DNA of 26,463 nt, taken from positions 1-26,463 of the forward strand of contig CANGYC010000004.1 of assembly GCA_947457975.1 (NCBI GenBank), given 5' to 3'. Source of the stretch: Comamonadaceae bacterium. Lineage in GTDB: Bacteria; Pseudomonadota; Gammaproteobacteria; Burkholderiales; Burkholderiaceae_C. The position numbers and the translations under genes were made by a program. The notes under the pieces were generated by a model. The model ran no database searches, was not told the DNA's origin, and worked only from the letters and a program-made list of their open reading frames with translations. Shown one piece after another: positions 1-9,384 of the stretch (position 1 is its first letter; every line of letters begins with the position of its first letter).

Positions 1-27
1 ACCCTGGCTTTCGTGCACTCGACATGA
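1..27 (+). CDS. 3' tip of an unidentified upstream gene (partial)
   Basis: Frame 1 reads eight sense codons (TLAFVHST) followed by TGA at 25-27. That stop overlaps the ATG of the next gene at 24-26 in an ATGA junction, the same coupling style seen repeatedly downstream. In Burkholderiales a transporter permease often precedes this bolA-murA pair, so a permease C-terminus is possible, but eight residues cannot identify it. Confidence 0.4.
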   Translation, partial: TLAFVHST

Positions 28-266
28 CCTCCCAAGAACTCCAAGCCCTGATTGCCGCCGGCCTCGACTGCCAGCACCTCGAGCTGTCAGGCGATGGCCG
101 CCACTGGCAGGCCACCATCGTCTCCAGCGCCTTTGAGGGCCTGCGCCTCCTCCAGCGCCACCAGCGGGTGTACGCCACCCTGGGCCAGCGCATGCACACG
201 GATGAAGTTCATGCCCTTTCGATGAAAACGCTCACGCCCGCCGAATGGGCCAGCCTCAAGGCCTGA
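24..266 (+). CDS. ibaG: BolA family protein, IbaG-like
   Basis: An 80-residue BolA-fold protein. It has the family's SGDGRHW segment (about residues 22-28) and the closing HALSMKTLTPAEW segment with the invariant histidine, closely resembling E. coli IbaG (YrbA), which also sits directly before murA. BolA proteins bind [2Fe-2S] clusters together with monothiol glutaredoxins and have been linked to iron homeostasis, acid stress and cell shape. The full length matches the family. The gene overlaps the end of an upstream reading frame by ATGA and lies 6 nt before murA, so it is very probably co-transcribed with it. The family call is secure; the IbaG sub-type rests on length and neighbour. Confidence 0.9.
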   Translation: MTSQELQALIAAGLDCQHLELSGDGRHWQATIVSSAFEGLRLLQRHQRVYATLGQRMHTDEVHALSMKTLTPAEWASLKA

Positions 267-272
267 CCGACC

Positions 273-1543
<1,271 letters not shown>

Positions 1544-1544
<1 letters not shown>

Positions 1545-2200
1545 TGTCCATGCTCACCCTGGCGCTCTCCAAGGGCCGAATTTTTGACGACACCCTGCCG
1601 CTGCTGCGCGCCGCCGGCATCGAGGTGCTCGACGACCCCGAGAAATCGCGCAAGCTGATTCTGGCCACCAACCGCCCCGACCTGCGCGTGGTGCTGGTGC
1701 GTGCCACCGACGTGCCCACCTATGTGCAGCACGGCGGCGCCGATCTCGGCGTGGTGGGCAAGGACACCTTGCTCGAATCCGGCAGCGAGGGCCTGTACCA
1801 GCCGCTGGACCTGCAGATCGCCAAGTGCCGCATCAGCGTGGCCGTGCGCGAGGGCTTCGACTACGCGGCCGCCGTGCGCCAGGGAGGGCGGCTGAAGGTG
1901 GCCACCAAGTACGTGGCGATTGCCCGCGACTTTTTTGCGGCCAAGGGCGTGCACGTGGACCTGATCAAGCTCTACGGCAGCATGGAGCTGGCGCCGCTGA
2001 CGGGCCTGGCCGACGCCATCGTCGACCTGGTGTCCACCGGCAGCACGCTCAAGGCCAACCATTTGGTCGAGGTCGAGCAGATCATGGACATCAGCGCCCG
2101 GCTGGTGGTCAACCAGGCGGCGCTCAAGCTCAAGCAGGCCCCCATTCGCCAGATCATTGATGCCATGGCCAAGGCCGTGGCCCAACCTGCCGGGGCCTGA
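1544..2200 (+). CDS. hisG: ATP phosphoribosyltransferase, short (HisZ-dependent) form
   Basis: HisG condenses ATP with PRPP, the first and feedback-controlled step of histidine synthesis. At 218 residues it is the short form, which lacks the C-terminal ACT-like regulatory domain of the roughly 300-residue long form. Short HisG normally works as a hetero-octamer with HisZ, a histidyl-tRNA synthetase paralogue. No hisZ is present in this window; in betaproteobacteria it is commonly elsewhere. Visible motifs are the N-terminal LALSKGRIF and the PRPP-binding loop [12 protein letters not shown] (about residues 161-172). The start at 1544 overlaps the murA stop; an in-frame ATG at 1550 is an alternative that would remove two residues. 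Confidence 0.96.
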
Positions 2201-2203
2201 CGC

Positions 2204-3541
2204 ATGAAAGCCCAAGCCCTGATGCTGTCTACCTCCGACGCTGGTTTCGAGGCCGCCTTCCAGGCGCGCTTGCACTGGTCGGCCGAGACCGATTCGGCCA
2301 TCGAGCAGCGCGTGGCCGACATCCTGGCCGATGTGAAGGCCCGCGGCGATGCCGCCGTGCTCGAGTACACCCAGCGCTTCGATGGGCTGCCGGCGTCCAG
2401 CATGCAGGCCCTGGAGCTCACGCCCGCTGAATTGCAGGCCGCCTTCGAGGGCCTGCCGGCCGCCCAGCGCGAGGCCTTGCAGTCGGCCGCCGCCCGCGTG
2501 CGCAGTTACCACGAGGCCCAAAAGCGGGCCAGCGGCGAGAGCTGGAGCTACCGCGACGCCGACGGCACCTTGCTGGGCCAGAAGGTCACCCCCCTGGACC
2601 GCGTGGGCATCTACGTGCCCGGCGGCAAAGCGGCTTACCCCTCGTCCGTTCTGATGAACGCCATCCCGGCTCATGTGGCGGGCGTGGGCGAGATCATCAT
2701 GGTGGTGCCCACGCCCCAGGGCGAGAAGAACCCGCTGGTGCTGGCCGCTGCCTTCGTGGCCGGCGTGAGCCGGGCCTTCACCATTGGCGGTGCGCAGGCC
2801 GTGGCGGCGCTGGCCTACGGCACGGCCACTGTCCCGGCCGTGGATAAGATCACCGGCCCGGGCAATGCCTACGTGGCTGCGGCCAAGCGCCGCGTGTTCG
2901 GTACCGTCGGCATCGACATGATCGCCGGCCCCTCCGAGATCTTGGTGCTGGCCGACGGCAGCACGCCGGCCGACTGGGTGGCCATGGATTTGTTCTCGCA
3001 GGCCGAGCACGATGAGCTGGCGCAAAGCATCCTGCTCTGCCCCGACGCCGCCTACATTGCCCAAGTTCAGGCCGCGATCGACCGCCTGCTGCCCGAGATG
3101 CCGCGCCGGGACATCATCGCCAAGAGCCTGAACGACCGTGGCGCACTCATTCACACGCGCAGCATGGAAGAGGCTTGCGCCATCAGCAACCGCATTGCGC
3201 CCGAGCACCTGGAAATCTCCAGCCGCGAGCCTGGCCAGTGGGAGCCGCTGCTCAAGCACGCGGGCGCCATCTTCATGGGCGCCTACACCAGCGAGTCGCT
3301 GGGTGACTACTGCGCCGGCCCCAACCATGTGTTGCCCACCAGCGGCACGGCGCGCTTTTCCAGCCCGCTGGGCGTCTACGACTTCCAGAAGCGCTCGAGC
3401 CTCATCGAGGTGAGTGCGGCGGGTGCCCAGACCTTGGGCCGCACGGCCGCCGAGCTGGCTTATGGCGAAGGCCTGCAGGCCCACGCCCGCGCGGCCGAGT
3501 TGCGGCTGGACCCGGTTCCCCCCATGAGGACATCGTCATGA
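2204..3541 (+). CDS. hisD: Histidinol dehydrogenase
   Basis: HisD performs the last two oxidations, L-histidinol to histidine, using two NAD+ and one zinc. The 445-residue product has usual family length. Zinc ligands can be placed by motif: Gln266 and His269 in FSQAEHDE, Asp368 in [11 protein letters not shown] and His427 in GLQAHARA. The acid-base pair Glu334-His335 lies in IAPEHLEI, and the NAD-region motif [16 protein letters not shown] is intact. The gene begins 3 nt after hisG ends and overlaps hisC by ATGA at its end, a tight translationally coupled arrangement. The ATG at 2204 is followed by a typical, poorly conserved N-terminus. Confidence 0.97.
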   Translation: MKAQALMLSTSDAGFEAAFQARLHWSAETDSAIEQRVADILADVKARGDAAVLEYTQRFDGLPASSMQALELTPAELQAAFEGLPAAQREALQSAAARVRSYHEAQKRASGESWSYRDADGTLLGQKVTPLDRVGIYVPGGKAAYPSSVLMNAIPAHVAGVGEIIMVVPTPQGEKNPLVLAAAFVAGVSRAFTIGGAQAVAALAYGTATVPAVDKITGPGNAYVAAAKRRVFGTVGIDMIAGPSEILVLADGSTPADWVAMDLFSQAEHDELAQSILLCPDAAYIAQVQAAIDRLLPEMPRRDIIAKSLNDRGALIHTRSMEEACAISNRIAPEHLEISSREPGQWEPLLKHAGAIFMGAYTSESLGDYCAGPNHVLPTSGTARFSSPLGVYDFQKRSSLIEVSAAGAQTLGRTAAELAYGEGLQAHARAAELRLDPVPPMRTSS

Positions 3542-4638
3542 GCACTGGCCTGGACCCCAAGCTCGCCCGTTTGATCCGCCAGGACGTGCAGTCCATGCAC
3601 GCCTATGCCATCCAGGACTCGGCCGGCATGGTCAAGCTCGATGCGATGGAGAACCCCCACCGCCTGCCGCCCGAGCTGCAGGCCGAGCTGGGTCGGCGGC
3701 TGGGCGCCCTGGCGCTCAACCGCTACCCCGATGGCCGCGTGAACGAGCTGCGCCGGGCCCTTGCTGAGTACGCCGGCATGCCGACGGGCTTCGACATCAT
3801 GCTGGGCAACGGCTCTGACGAACTGATCTCCTTGTTGGCACTGGCCTGCGACGTGCCTGGCGGCTCGGTGCTGGCGCCGGTGCCGGGCTTTGTCATGTAC
3901 GCCATGAGCGCGCAGCTGCAGGGCCTGTCCTTCATCGGCGTGCCGCTCACCCCCGATTTCGAGCTGGACCTGCCGGCCATGCTGGAGGCCATTCGCACCC
4001 ACAAGCCCTCCATCACCTACCTGGCCTACCCCAACAATCCCACGGCCAACCTCTGGGACGATGCGGCCATCGAGGCCATCGTCCAGGCCGTGGGCGAGCA
4101 AGGCGGCCTGGTGGTCATGGATGAGGCCTACCAGCCCTTTGCCAGCCGCAGCTACATCGATCGCCTGGCCCGCCACCGCCATGTGCTGCTGATGCGCACG
4201 CTCAGCAAGTTTGGCCTGGCCGGTGTGCGCCTAGGCTACATGCTGGGTCCGCAGTACCTGATTGCCGAGATCGACAAGGTGCGCCCGCCTTACAACATCA
4301 GCGTGCTCAATTACGAGTGCGCGCTCTTCGCCCTGGAACACCGTGAGATGTTCGCCGCGCAGGCCCAGGACCTGGTGCGCGAGCGCGCCCGTTTGATGGA
4401 GGCGCTCAGTGCCCTGCCGGGCGTGCGGCCCTTTCAAAGCGACGCCAACATGGTGCTGGTGCGCTTCGAAGGTGAGGGCGATCGCGCGACCGCCGTTTTT
4501 GAGGGCCTGAAGGCCCGCGGCGTGCTGGTGAAAAACATTTCTAAAATGCACCCCTTGCTGGCCAATTGCCTGCGCCTGACCGTGGGCACCGCCGACGAGA
4601 ACAAGCAATTGCTGCAAGCCCTTACGCAAAGCCTATGA
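3538..4638 (+). CDS. hisC: Histidinol-phosphate aminotransferase
   Basis: A PLP-dependent fold-type I aminotransferase that converts imidazole acetol phosphate and glutamate to histidinol phosphate and 2-oxoglutarate. The 366-residue protein has the internal-aldimine lysine Lys224 in [14 protein letters not shown], Asn166/Asn167 in YPNNPTAN, Asp195 and Tyr198 in MDEAYQPF and the phosphate-binding Arg231. These are the family's expected active-site residues. Both ends overlap neighbours by ATGA (hisD before, hisB after). Aromatic aminotransferase paralogues look similar, but the operon position makes the histidine role very likely. Confidence 0.96.
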   Translation: MSTGLDPKLARLIRQDVQSMHAYAIQDSAGMVKLDAMENPHRLPPELQAELGRRLGALALNRYPDGRVNELRRALAEYAGMPTGFDIMLGNGSDELISLLALACDVPGGSVLAPVPGFVMYAMSAQLQGLSFIGVPLTPDFELDLPAMLEAIRTHKPSITYLAYPNNPTANLWDDAAIEAIVQAVGEQGGLVVMDEAYQPFASRSYIDRLARHRHVLLMRTLSKFGLAGVRLGYMLGPQYLIAEIDKVRPPYNISVLNYECALFALEHREMFAAQAQDLVRERARLMEALSALPGVRPFQSDANMVLVRFEGEGDRATAVFEGLKARGVLVKNISKMHPLLANCLRLTVGTADENKQLLQALTQSL

Positions 4639-5246
4639 CCTCCCACACCCCGGCCAGCCCTCGCATCGCGGAGGTGAGCCGCCACACCGCTGAAACCAAG
4701 ATCACCGTCAAGGTCAACCTCGATGGCACGGGCCAGTCGCGCCTGGCCACGGGCATCGGCTTTTTCGACCACATGCTCGACCAGATCGCCCGCCACGGGC
4801 TGATCGATCTGGACATCGTGGCCGAAGGGGATCTGCACATCGACGGCCATCACACTGTGGAAGATGTGGGCATCACGCTCGGCCAGGCGCTGGCTAAGGC
4901 CGTGGGCGACAAGAAGGGTCTGCGCCGCTATGGCCATGCCTATGTGCCGCTGGACGAGGCGCTCTCGCGCGTGGTGGTCGACTTTTCCGGCCGCCCGGGC
5001 CTGGTGATGCACGTGCCCTTCAAGAGCGGCATGATCGGCCAGTTTGACACCCAGCTGGCCTTTGAGTTTTTCCAGGGCCTGGTAAACCACGCCTTCATCA
5101 CCCTCCACATCGACAACCTGCAGGGCGAGAACGCCCACCACCAGGCCGAGACCGTGTTCAAGGCATTCGCCCGTGCGCTGCGCATGGCGCTGGAGATTGA
5201 CCCGCGCGCAGCCGGCATCATTCCGTCTACCAAGGGTTCGCTCTGA
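4635..5246 (+). CDS. hisB: Imidazoleglycerol-phosphate dehydratase (monofunctional)
   Basis: This enzyme dehydrates imidazole glycerol phosphate to imidazole acetol phosphate. At 203 residues it is the dehydratase domain alone, without the N-terminal histidinol-phosphatase domain fused in E. coli HisB, so that phosphatase must be encoded elsewhere. The two manganese-binding repeats are intact: [11 protein letters not shown] (His72, His73, Glu76) and [13 protein letters not shown] (His168, His169, Glu172). I chose the ATG at 4635 because it overlaps the hisC stop (ATGA) and gives the normal N-terminus; a longer in-frame reading from 4566 would run into the 3' end of hisC with an unrelated arginine-rich leader. 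Confidence 0.96.
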   Translation: MTSHTPASPRIAEVSRHTAETKITVKVNLDGTGQSRLATGIGFFDHMLDQIARHGLIDLDIVAEGDLHIDGHHTVEDVGITLGQALAKAVGDKKGLRRYGHAYVPLDEALSRVVVDFSGRPGLVMHVPFKSGMIGQFDTQLAFEFFQGLVNHAFITLHIDNLQGENAHHQAETVFKAFARALRMALEIDPRAAGIIPSTKGSL

Positions 5247-5284
5247 ACCTTGGGCTGCAGTCCCCCGGGCCTGCTTTTTCATAC

Positions 5285-5962
5285 ATGCCTACCAAAACCG
5301 TTGCAGTCGTCGATTACGGCTCGGGTAACCTGCGCTCGGTGTCTCAGGCTGTGCTGCATGTGGCCCGCGAGACGGGCCACGAAGTCAAAGTCACTTCCAG
5401 CGCCTCTGAGGTGATGGCTGCCGACCGGGTGGTCTTGCCTGGCCAAGGCGCCATGCACGACTGCATGCGGGCTCTGAGCGAATCGGGTCTGCGCCAGGCC
5501 GTGCTGCACGCGGCTGCCCACAAGCCGCTGTTTGGCGTGTGCGTGGGCATGCAGATGCTGCTTGACCTCAGCCATGAAGGCATCGACGGCCAAGCCACCC
5601 CCGCCCTGGGCCTCATCCCCGGCGAGGTGGTGCGCTTTGATCTGGCCGGGCGCCTGCAGCCTGACGGCAGCCGCTTCAAGGTGCCGCAAATGGGCTGGAA
5701 TCAGGTGTGGCAGTTGCCTGGCGACTCGGGAAAACCCCATGCCCTTTGGCAGGGCATCCCGGACGGCGCTTACTTTTACTTCGTTCACAGCTTCTACGCG
5801 CGTCCGTCGGATGCGCGCCACACCGTGGGCGAGGCCGACTACGGCGGCCGCTTTACGGCCGCGGTGGCCCGGGATAATATTTTTGCCGCCCAGTTCCACC
5901 CCGAGAAAAGTGCCGAGCACGGTTTGTCCCTGTACCGCAATTTCCTGCATTGGCAGCCCTGA
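5285..5962 (+). CDS. hisH: Imidazole glycerol phosphate synthase, glutaminase subunit
   Basis: HisH is a class I glutamine amidotransferase that releases ammonia from glutamine and channels it into HisF. The 225-residue protein has the oxyanion strand motif [10 protein letters not shown] at the N-terminus, the nucleophile Cys86 in [10 protein letters not shown] and the His205/Glu207 pair in QFHPEKS, completing the triad. The gene is separated from hisB by 38 nt, the first real gap in the operon. That gap has no Shine-Dalgarno sequence; it has a T-tract (5275-5279) preceded by GCCTGCTT, which recurs exactly upstream of hisA. Confidence 0.96.
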   Translation: MPTKTVAVVDYGSGNLRSVSQAVLHVARETGHEVKVTSSASEVMAADRVVLPGQGAMHDCMRALSESGLRQAVLHAAAHKPLFGVCVGMQMLLDLSHEGIDGQATPALGLIPGEVVRFDLAGRLQPDGSRFKVPQMGWNQVWQLPGDSGKPHALWQGIPDGAYFYFVHSFYARPSDARHTVGEADYGGRFTAAVARDNIFAAQFHPEKSAEHGLSLYRNFLHWQP

Positions 5963-6010
5963 GGGGCGCGCCTGCCCGGCCACGATCTCATCCACCTGTC
6001 CCGCCGTTTC

Positions 6011-6036
6011 CAGGCTTTTTTAGGCTTCGCCTGCTT
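6011..6036 (+). promoter_or_regulatory. Hairpin-forming hisA leader segment
   Basis: In the 79-nt gap before hisA, CAGGC (6011-6015) can pair with GCCTG (6029-6033) around a loop containing six T residues (6016-6021). An alternative helix AGGC (6022-6025) with GCCT (6029-6032) uses the same 3' strand, so the two are mutually exclusive. The structure ends 8 nt before the hisA ATG, where no Shine-Dalgarno is visible. The pairing is read directly; a regulatory role is inference. Confidence 0.35.
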
Positions 6037-6041
6037 CCACC

Positions 6042-6782
6042 ATGCTGCTCATTCCTGCCATTGACCTCAAAGACGGTCAGTGCGTCCGTCTCAAACAAGG
6101 CGATATGGACCAGGTCACCACCTTCGGGGAGGACCCGGCGGCCATGGCCAGGAACTGGGTGGACAAGGGCGCGCGCCGCCTGCATCTGGTGGACCTCAAC
6201 GGCGCCTTTGCTGGCAAGCCCAAGAACGAGCAGGCGATCCGCAAAATCCTCAAAGACGTGGGCAGCGAAGTCGATGTGCAGCTCGGCGGTGGCATCCGTG
6301 ACCTGGACACCATCGAGCGCTACCTCGATGCCGGCCTGCGCTACGTGATCATCGGCACCGCCGCCGTGAAGAACCCGGGCTTCCTGCAGGACGCCTGCAC
6401 CGCCTTTGGCGGTCACATCATCGTGGGGCTTGACGCCAAGGACGGCAAGGTGGCCACCGATGGCTGGAGCAAGCTCACCGGCCACGAAGTGGTGGACCTG
6501 GCGAAAAAGTTCCAGGACTACGGCGTCGAGTCCATCATCTACACCGACATCGGGCGCGACGGCATGCTCTCGGGCATCAACATCGAGGCCACGGTGCGCC
6601 TGGCCCAGGCCCTGACCATTCCCGTGATCGCCTCGGGTGGCCTGTCCAATATTGCTGACATCGAGGCCCTGTGCGCGGTCGAAGACGAGGGGGTCGAGGG
6701 CGTGATCTGCGGCCGCTCCATCTACACGGGCGATCTGGATTTCGCGGCCGGTCAGGCCCGCGCCGACGAACTCAACGGCTGA
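6042..6782 (+). CDS. hisA: ProFAR isomerase (phosphoribosylformimino-AICAR-P isomerase)
   Basis: HisA is a half-barrel-duplicated TIM barrel that carries out the Amadori rearrangement of ProFAR to PRFAR. The 246-residue product begins [12 protein letters not shown], placing the catalytic Asp8 at its usual site, and has the second catalytic aspartate Asp131 in VGLDAKDG. Phosphate-binding glycine motifs LGGGIRD and ASGGLSN mark the two half-barrels. The length is normal. It lies between hisH and hisF, the classic order that groups the PRFAR-forming and PRFAR-using steps. The upstream gap lacks a Shine-Dalgarno and is pyrimidine-rich just before the ATG. Confidence 0.97.
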   Translation: MLLIPAIDLKDGQCVRLKQGDMDQVTTFGEDPAAMARNWVDKGARRLHLVDLNGAFAGKPKNEQAIRKILKDVGSEVDVQLGGGIRDLDTIERYLDAGLRYVIIGTAAVKNPGFLQDACTAFGGHIIVGLDAKDGKVATDGWSKLTGHEVVDLAKKFQDYGVESIIYTDIGRDGMLSGINIEATVRLAQALTIPVIASGGLSNIADIEALCAVEDEGVEGVICGRSIYTGDLDFAAGQARADELNG

Positions 6783-6803
6783 CCCTCCAGCTCGCACCCG
6801 CGC

Positions 6804-6834
6804 TGGCGCTCGCCTCGGGCGCTGCGCTTTTTTT
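6804..6834 (+). terminator. Weak stem plus T7 tract before hisF
   Basis: In the 64-nt hisA-hisF gap, GCGC (6806-6809) can pair with GCGC (6819-6822), extended by two wobble pairs, and is followed 5 nt later by seven T residues (6828-6834). This resembles a weak intrinsic terminator inside the operon. The stem is short, so full termination is unlikely; it could lower readthrough, or the T tract could serve as a ribosomal protein S1 site for hisF, whose start 12 nt downstream lacks a clear Shine-Dalgarno. Confidence 0.25.
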
Positions 6835-6846
6835 CAAGAACATCCC

Positions 6847-7626
6847 ATGCTCGCCAAACGCATCATTCCCTGCCTCGACGTGACGGGCGGCCGCGTGGTC
6901 AAGGGCGTGAATTTCGTCGAGTTGCGCGATGCAGGCGATCCGGTGGAGATTGCCGCGCGCTACAACGAGCAGGGCGCCGACGAGCTGACTTTCCTGGACA
7001 TCACGGCCACCAGCGACGGCCGCGACCTGATCCTGCACATCATCGAGGCGGTGGCCTCGCAGGTCTTCATACCCCTGACCGTGGGCGGCGGCGTGCGCAC
7101 GGTGGACGACGTGCGGCGCCTGCTTAACGCAGGGGCCGACAAAACCAGCTTCAATTCCGCGGCCATCGCCAACCCCCAGGTCATCTCGGATGCCTCGGCC
7201 AAGTACGGCGCCCAGTGCATCGTGGTGGCCATCGACGCCAAGCGGCGCACGGACGAAGACGCCCTGGCCCGTGGCCCGGGCTGGGACGTCTACAGCCATG
7301 GCGGGCGCAAGAACACGGGGCTCGATGCCGTGGCCTGGGCCACTGAGATGGCGCTGCGCGGCGCTGGCGAGATTCTGCTGACCAGCATGGACCGCGACGG
7401 CACCAAGTCCGGCTTTGACCTGGCGCTCACGCGCGCCGTGAGCGACGCCGTGAGCGTGCCGGTCATTGCCTCGGGTGGTGTGGGCAATCTCGACCACCTG
7501 GCCGATGGCGTGCAGCAAGGCGGCGCCGATGCGGTGCTGGCCGCCAGCATCTTCCATTACGGCGAATACACGGTGCAGCAGGCCAAGCAGCGCATGGCCG
7601 AGCGGGGTATTCCGGTGCGGCTCTGA
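6847..7626 (+). CDS. hisF: Imidazole glycerol phosphate synthase, cyclase subunit
   Basis: HisF takes ammonia from HisH and converts PRFAR to imidazole glycerol phosphate and AICAR, the latter feeding purine synthesis. The 259-residue TIM barrel has both catalytic aspartates at canonical numbers: Asp11 in IPCLDVTGG and Asp130 in VVAIDAKR. Phosphate-binding motifs VGGGVRT and ASGGVGN are intact, as is [11 protein letters not shown]. It follows hisA after 64 nt. A perfect 7-bp hairpin begins within its stop codon. Confidence 0.97.
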   Translation: MLAKRIIPCLDVTGGRVVKGVNFVELRDAGDPVEIAARYNEQGADELTFLDITATSDGRDLILHIIEAVASQVFIPLTVGGGVRTVDDVRRLLNAGADKTSFNSAAIANPQVISDASAKYGAQCIVVAIDAKRRTDEDALARGPGWDVYSHGGRKNTGLDAVAWATEMALRGAGEILLTSMDRDGTKSGFDLALTRAVSDAVSVPVIASGGVGNLDHLADGVQQGGADAVLAASIFHYGEYTVQQAKQRMAERGIPVRL

Positions 7627-7679
7627 CAGGCCCTTTCCAGCCTGTCCTCGCCTGGGGCAAGGCGGCCTTCACGTAAGAT
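7625..7679 (+). promoter_or_regulatory. Tandem hairpins and -10-like element between hisF and hisI
   Basis: GACAGGC (7625-7631) and GCCTGTC (7640-7646) form a perfect 7-bp stem with an 8-nt loop, starting inside the hisF stop. A second stem pairs CGCCT (7649-7653) with AGGCG (7660-7664). No T-run follows, so this is not a classic intrinsic terminator. A TAAGAT hexamer (7674-7679) lies 7 nt before the hisI ATG but has no convincing -35. The segment could stabilise the hisF 3' end or separate the hisIE-tat genes; this is inference. Confidence 0.4.
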
Positions 7680-7685
7680 GAACCC

Positions 7686-8081
7686 ATGAACTGGTTGGAC
7701 CAAGTCAAGTGGGATGCGCAGGGCCTGGTGCCCGCCATCGCCCAGGAAGCCACCTCCGGTGATGTGCTGATGTTCGCCTGGATGAACCGCGAGGCCCTTG
7801 AGAAGACGGCCGAGCTGGGCCGGGCCGTGTACTTCAGCCGTTCGCGCGGCAAGCTGTGGTTCAAGGGCGAGGAGTCCGGCCACGTGCAGACCGTGCACGA
7901 CATCCGGCTCGATTGCGACCATGATGTGGTGCTGCTCAAGGTCACCCAGGCTGGCGAGGACCAGGCCATTGCCTGCCACACCGGCCGCCACAGCTGCTTT
8001 TTCCAGCGCTATGAAGCTGGGCAGTGGCACATCGTGGAGCCGGTGCTCAAGGACCCCGAACAGATTTACAAGAAACCATGA
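7686..8081 (+). CDS. hisI: Phosphoribosyl-AMP cyclohydrolase
   Basis: HisI opens the adenine ring of phosphoribosyl-AMP to form ProFAR, the third step of the pathway. The 131-residue stand-alone protein has the metal-binding residues expected of the family: DCDHD (residues 76-80, with Cys77 and three aspartates) and ACHTGRHSC with Cys97 and Cys104, which together bind zinc and magnesium. It is separate from HisE rather than fused as in enterobacteria. The ATG at 7686 gives the standard N-terminus. Its stop overlaps the hisE start by ATGA. Confidence 0.96.
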   Translation: MNWLDQVKWDAQGLVPAIAQEATSGDVLMFAWMNREALEKTAELGRAVYFSRSRGKLWFKGEESGHVQTVHDIRLDCDHDVVLLKVTQAGEDQAIACHTGRHSCFFQRYEAGQWHIVEPVLKDPEQIYKKP

Positions 8082-8467
8082 GCTCGAACGACTCTTCCCT
8101 GGATGCGCTGGCCCGCCTGGCCGCCGTCATCGACAGCCGCAAGCCCAACCGGGGCGGCGACCCCGAGACCAGCTATGTCGCCCGCCTCCTGGCCAAGGGG
8201 CCGGATGCCTTTCTCAAGAAGATCGGCGAGGAAGCCACCGAGACCGTGATGGCCGCCAAGGACCTGGACCGCGAGTTCTCGCCCGCCCTCCAGGCCAAGC
8301 TGGTCGGCGAGGTGGCTGACCTCTGGTTTCACAGCATGATCGCGCTGGCGCACTACGGGCTCCAGCCTGCCGACGTCATTGCCGAGTTGGAACGCCGCGA
8401 AGGCACCAGTGGCATCGAGGAAAAGGCCTTGCGCAAGGCCGTGGCCCGCGAGGCTGCGGAAAAATAA
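8078..8467 (+). CDS. hisE: Phosphoribosyl-ATP pyrophosphatase
   Basis: HisE removes pyrophosphate from phosphoribosyl-ATP, the second step of histidine synthesis. It is a 129-residue all-alpha NTP pyrophosphohydrolase of the MazG-like superfamily, with the metal-binding helices KKIGEEATE and [10 protein letters not shown] clearly present. I chose the ATG at 8078 because it overlaps the hisI stop (ATGA) and gives a normal N-terminus; a longer reading from 8024 would overlap the conserved end of hisI. This is the last histidine gene here. The upstream order hisI-hisE puts steps three and two together. Confidence 0.95.
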   Translation: MSSNDSSLDALARLAAVIDSRKPNRGGDPETSYVARLLAKGPDAFLKKIGEEATETVMAAKDLDREFSPALQAKLVGEVADLWFHSMIALAHYGLQPADVIAELERREGTSGIEEKALRKAVAREAAEK

Positions 8468-8495
8468 GCGCGCATTCTCCTGCTGGCAGCCGTCC

Positions 8496-8876
8496 ATGGA
8501 GTCTTCCACGCCCGCCGATGACAAGACGCCCGGCGACCGCCTGGTGATGCAGATCCTCTACGGCCTGCACACCCTGGCCTGGTTTTCCGGTGGCACCTTT
8601 GCGGTCATCGCGCTGCTGATCAATTACATCCGGCGTGCCGACGAAAGCGAAGGCCTCTACCGGCTGCACCACAGCTACATGATCGCCACCTTCTGGTGGA
8701 CTTTGCTCTGGCTGGTGCTGCTGGCCCCCCTGTGGCTGCTGTTCTTGCTGCCCGGCTGGTTGGCCTATTTCCTGGTGCTGCTGTGGTACTTGTACCGATG
8801 CATCAGGGGCTGGCTGCGCTTTAATGCGGATCGTCCGCCCCAGGACCTACCCACCGATTCCCCGCCCTCCCCATGA
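8496..8876 (+). CDS. Small membrane protein, DUF4870-like
   Basis: A 126-residue hydrophobic protein with about three membrane segments (roughly residues 22-45, 62-84 and 86-104), a charged loop with IRRADES and YRLHHSY between the first two, and a proline-rich cytosolic tail. The pattern of an HT-x-AWFSGG helix, then a His-containing loop and an aromatic TFWW helix, resembles DUF4870-type membrane proteins of unknown function. The ATG at 8496 was chosen because an in-frame start at 8379 would overlap hisE. Its end overlaps the HIT gene by ATGA. No function can be assigned; its position between hisE and hinT is one I recall as common in related bacteria. Confidence 0.8.
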   Translation: MESSTPADDKTPGDRLVMQILYGLHTLAWFSGGTFAVIALLINYIRRADESEGLYRLHHSYMIATFWWTLLWLVLLAPLWLLFLLPGWLAYFLVLLWYLYRCIRGWLRFNADRPPQDLPTDSPPSP

Positions 8877-9244
8877 GCCAGAGCACCCACGCCCCCGACA
8901 ACTGCATCTTCTGCAAAATCGCCGCCGGCCAGATTCCCAGCCGCAAGGTCTACGAGGACGAGGACATCTTCGCCTTCCATGACATCAACCCCTGGGCACC
9001 CGTGCATTTCCTCATGATTCCGCGCCAGCACATCCCGTCCATGGCCCAGGTGGGCCCAGAACATGAGGCCCTGCTCGGCCGCATGATGGCGCTGGCCCCC
9101 CGTCTGGCCATGGAGCAGGGCTGCAAGCCCTACCCAGAAGGGGGCTTTCGCCTGGTGACCAATACCGGCGCCGAGGGTGGCCAGGAGGTGCATCATCTGC
9201 ATTGGCATGTGATGGGCGGCCCCCGCCCGTGGCTGCGCGGCTGA
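8873..9244 (+). CDS. HIT-family purine nucleoside phosphoramidase (HinT-like)
   Basis: A 123-residue histidine-triad hydrolase. The signature HHLHWHVMGG carries the triad His108-x-His110-x-His112, where the middle histidine is the nucleophile in HinT enzymes that hydrolyse AMP-lysine and similar phosphoramidates. The N-terminal CIFCKIAAGQIPS motif (Cys11, Cys14) is typical of the HinT branch. Length and C-terminus fit HinT rather than the larger Fhit or GalT branches. Translation is coupled to the upstream membrane protein by an ATGA overlap. The physiological substrate is not known from sequence. Confidence 0.93.
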   Translation: MSQSTHAPDNCIFCKIAAGQIPSRKVYEDEDIFAFHDINPWAPVHFLMIPRQHIPSMAQVGPEHEALLGRMMALAPRLAMEQGCKPYPEGGFRLVTNTGAEGGQEVHHLHWHVMGGPRPWLRG

Positions 9245-9297
9245 GGGTTGTTCATCCGCAAAGCCCCACAAGACGACTCGTCACCAAGGACTTGCAC

Positions 9298-9333
9298 CAG
9301 GCGCTCGGTCAGCGCCTGCAAGACCGATAGAAT
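9298..9333 (+). promoter_or_regulatory. Inverted repeat and candidate -10 upstream of tatA
   Basis: CAGGCGCT (9298-9305) and AGCGCCTG (9311-9318) form a perfect 8-bp inverted repeat with a 5-nt spacer. A -10-like TAGAAT follows at 9328-9333, and the place where a -35 would fall (about 9305-9310) is the centre of the repeat and matches the consensus poorly. This looks like an activator or repressor site over a weak promoter for tatABC. No T-run follows, so it is not a good terminator for the HIT gene. Confidence 0.4.
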
Positions 9334-9351
9334 CCCCCCGATAGTGATACG

Positions 9352-9363
9352 CCCGGTACCGGG
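9352..9363. repeat. 12-bp perfect palindrome in the tatA leader
   Basis: CCCGGTACCGGG is a perfect DNA palindrome 21 nt before the tatA ATG. In RNA it could only form a four-pair stem with a GUAC loop. It lies just upstream of the tatA Shine-Dalgarno (CAGGAG). It may be chance in GC-rich DNA or an operator. Confidence 0.4.
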
Positions 9364-9384
9364 TTCGAAATTCAGGAGCAAACC

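Noticed and set aside
4566..4634. Longer N-terminus for hisB
   Set aside because: It would overlap the conserved end of hisC and adds an arginine-rich stretch not seen in the family; ATG 4635 has the ATGA junction.
5247..5284. Remnant of a marC-like gene between hisB and hisH
   Set aside because: Some Burkholderiales carry marC at this place, but the 38-nt gap contains no recognisable coding remnant.
8024..8077. Longer N-terminus for hisE
   Set aside because: It overlaps the conserved hisI C-terminus; ATG 8078 overlaps the hisI stop in the same way as the other junctions.
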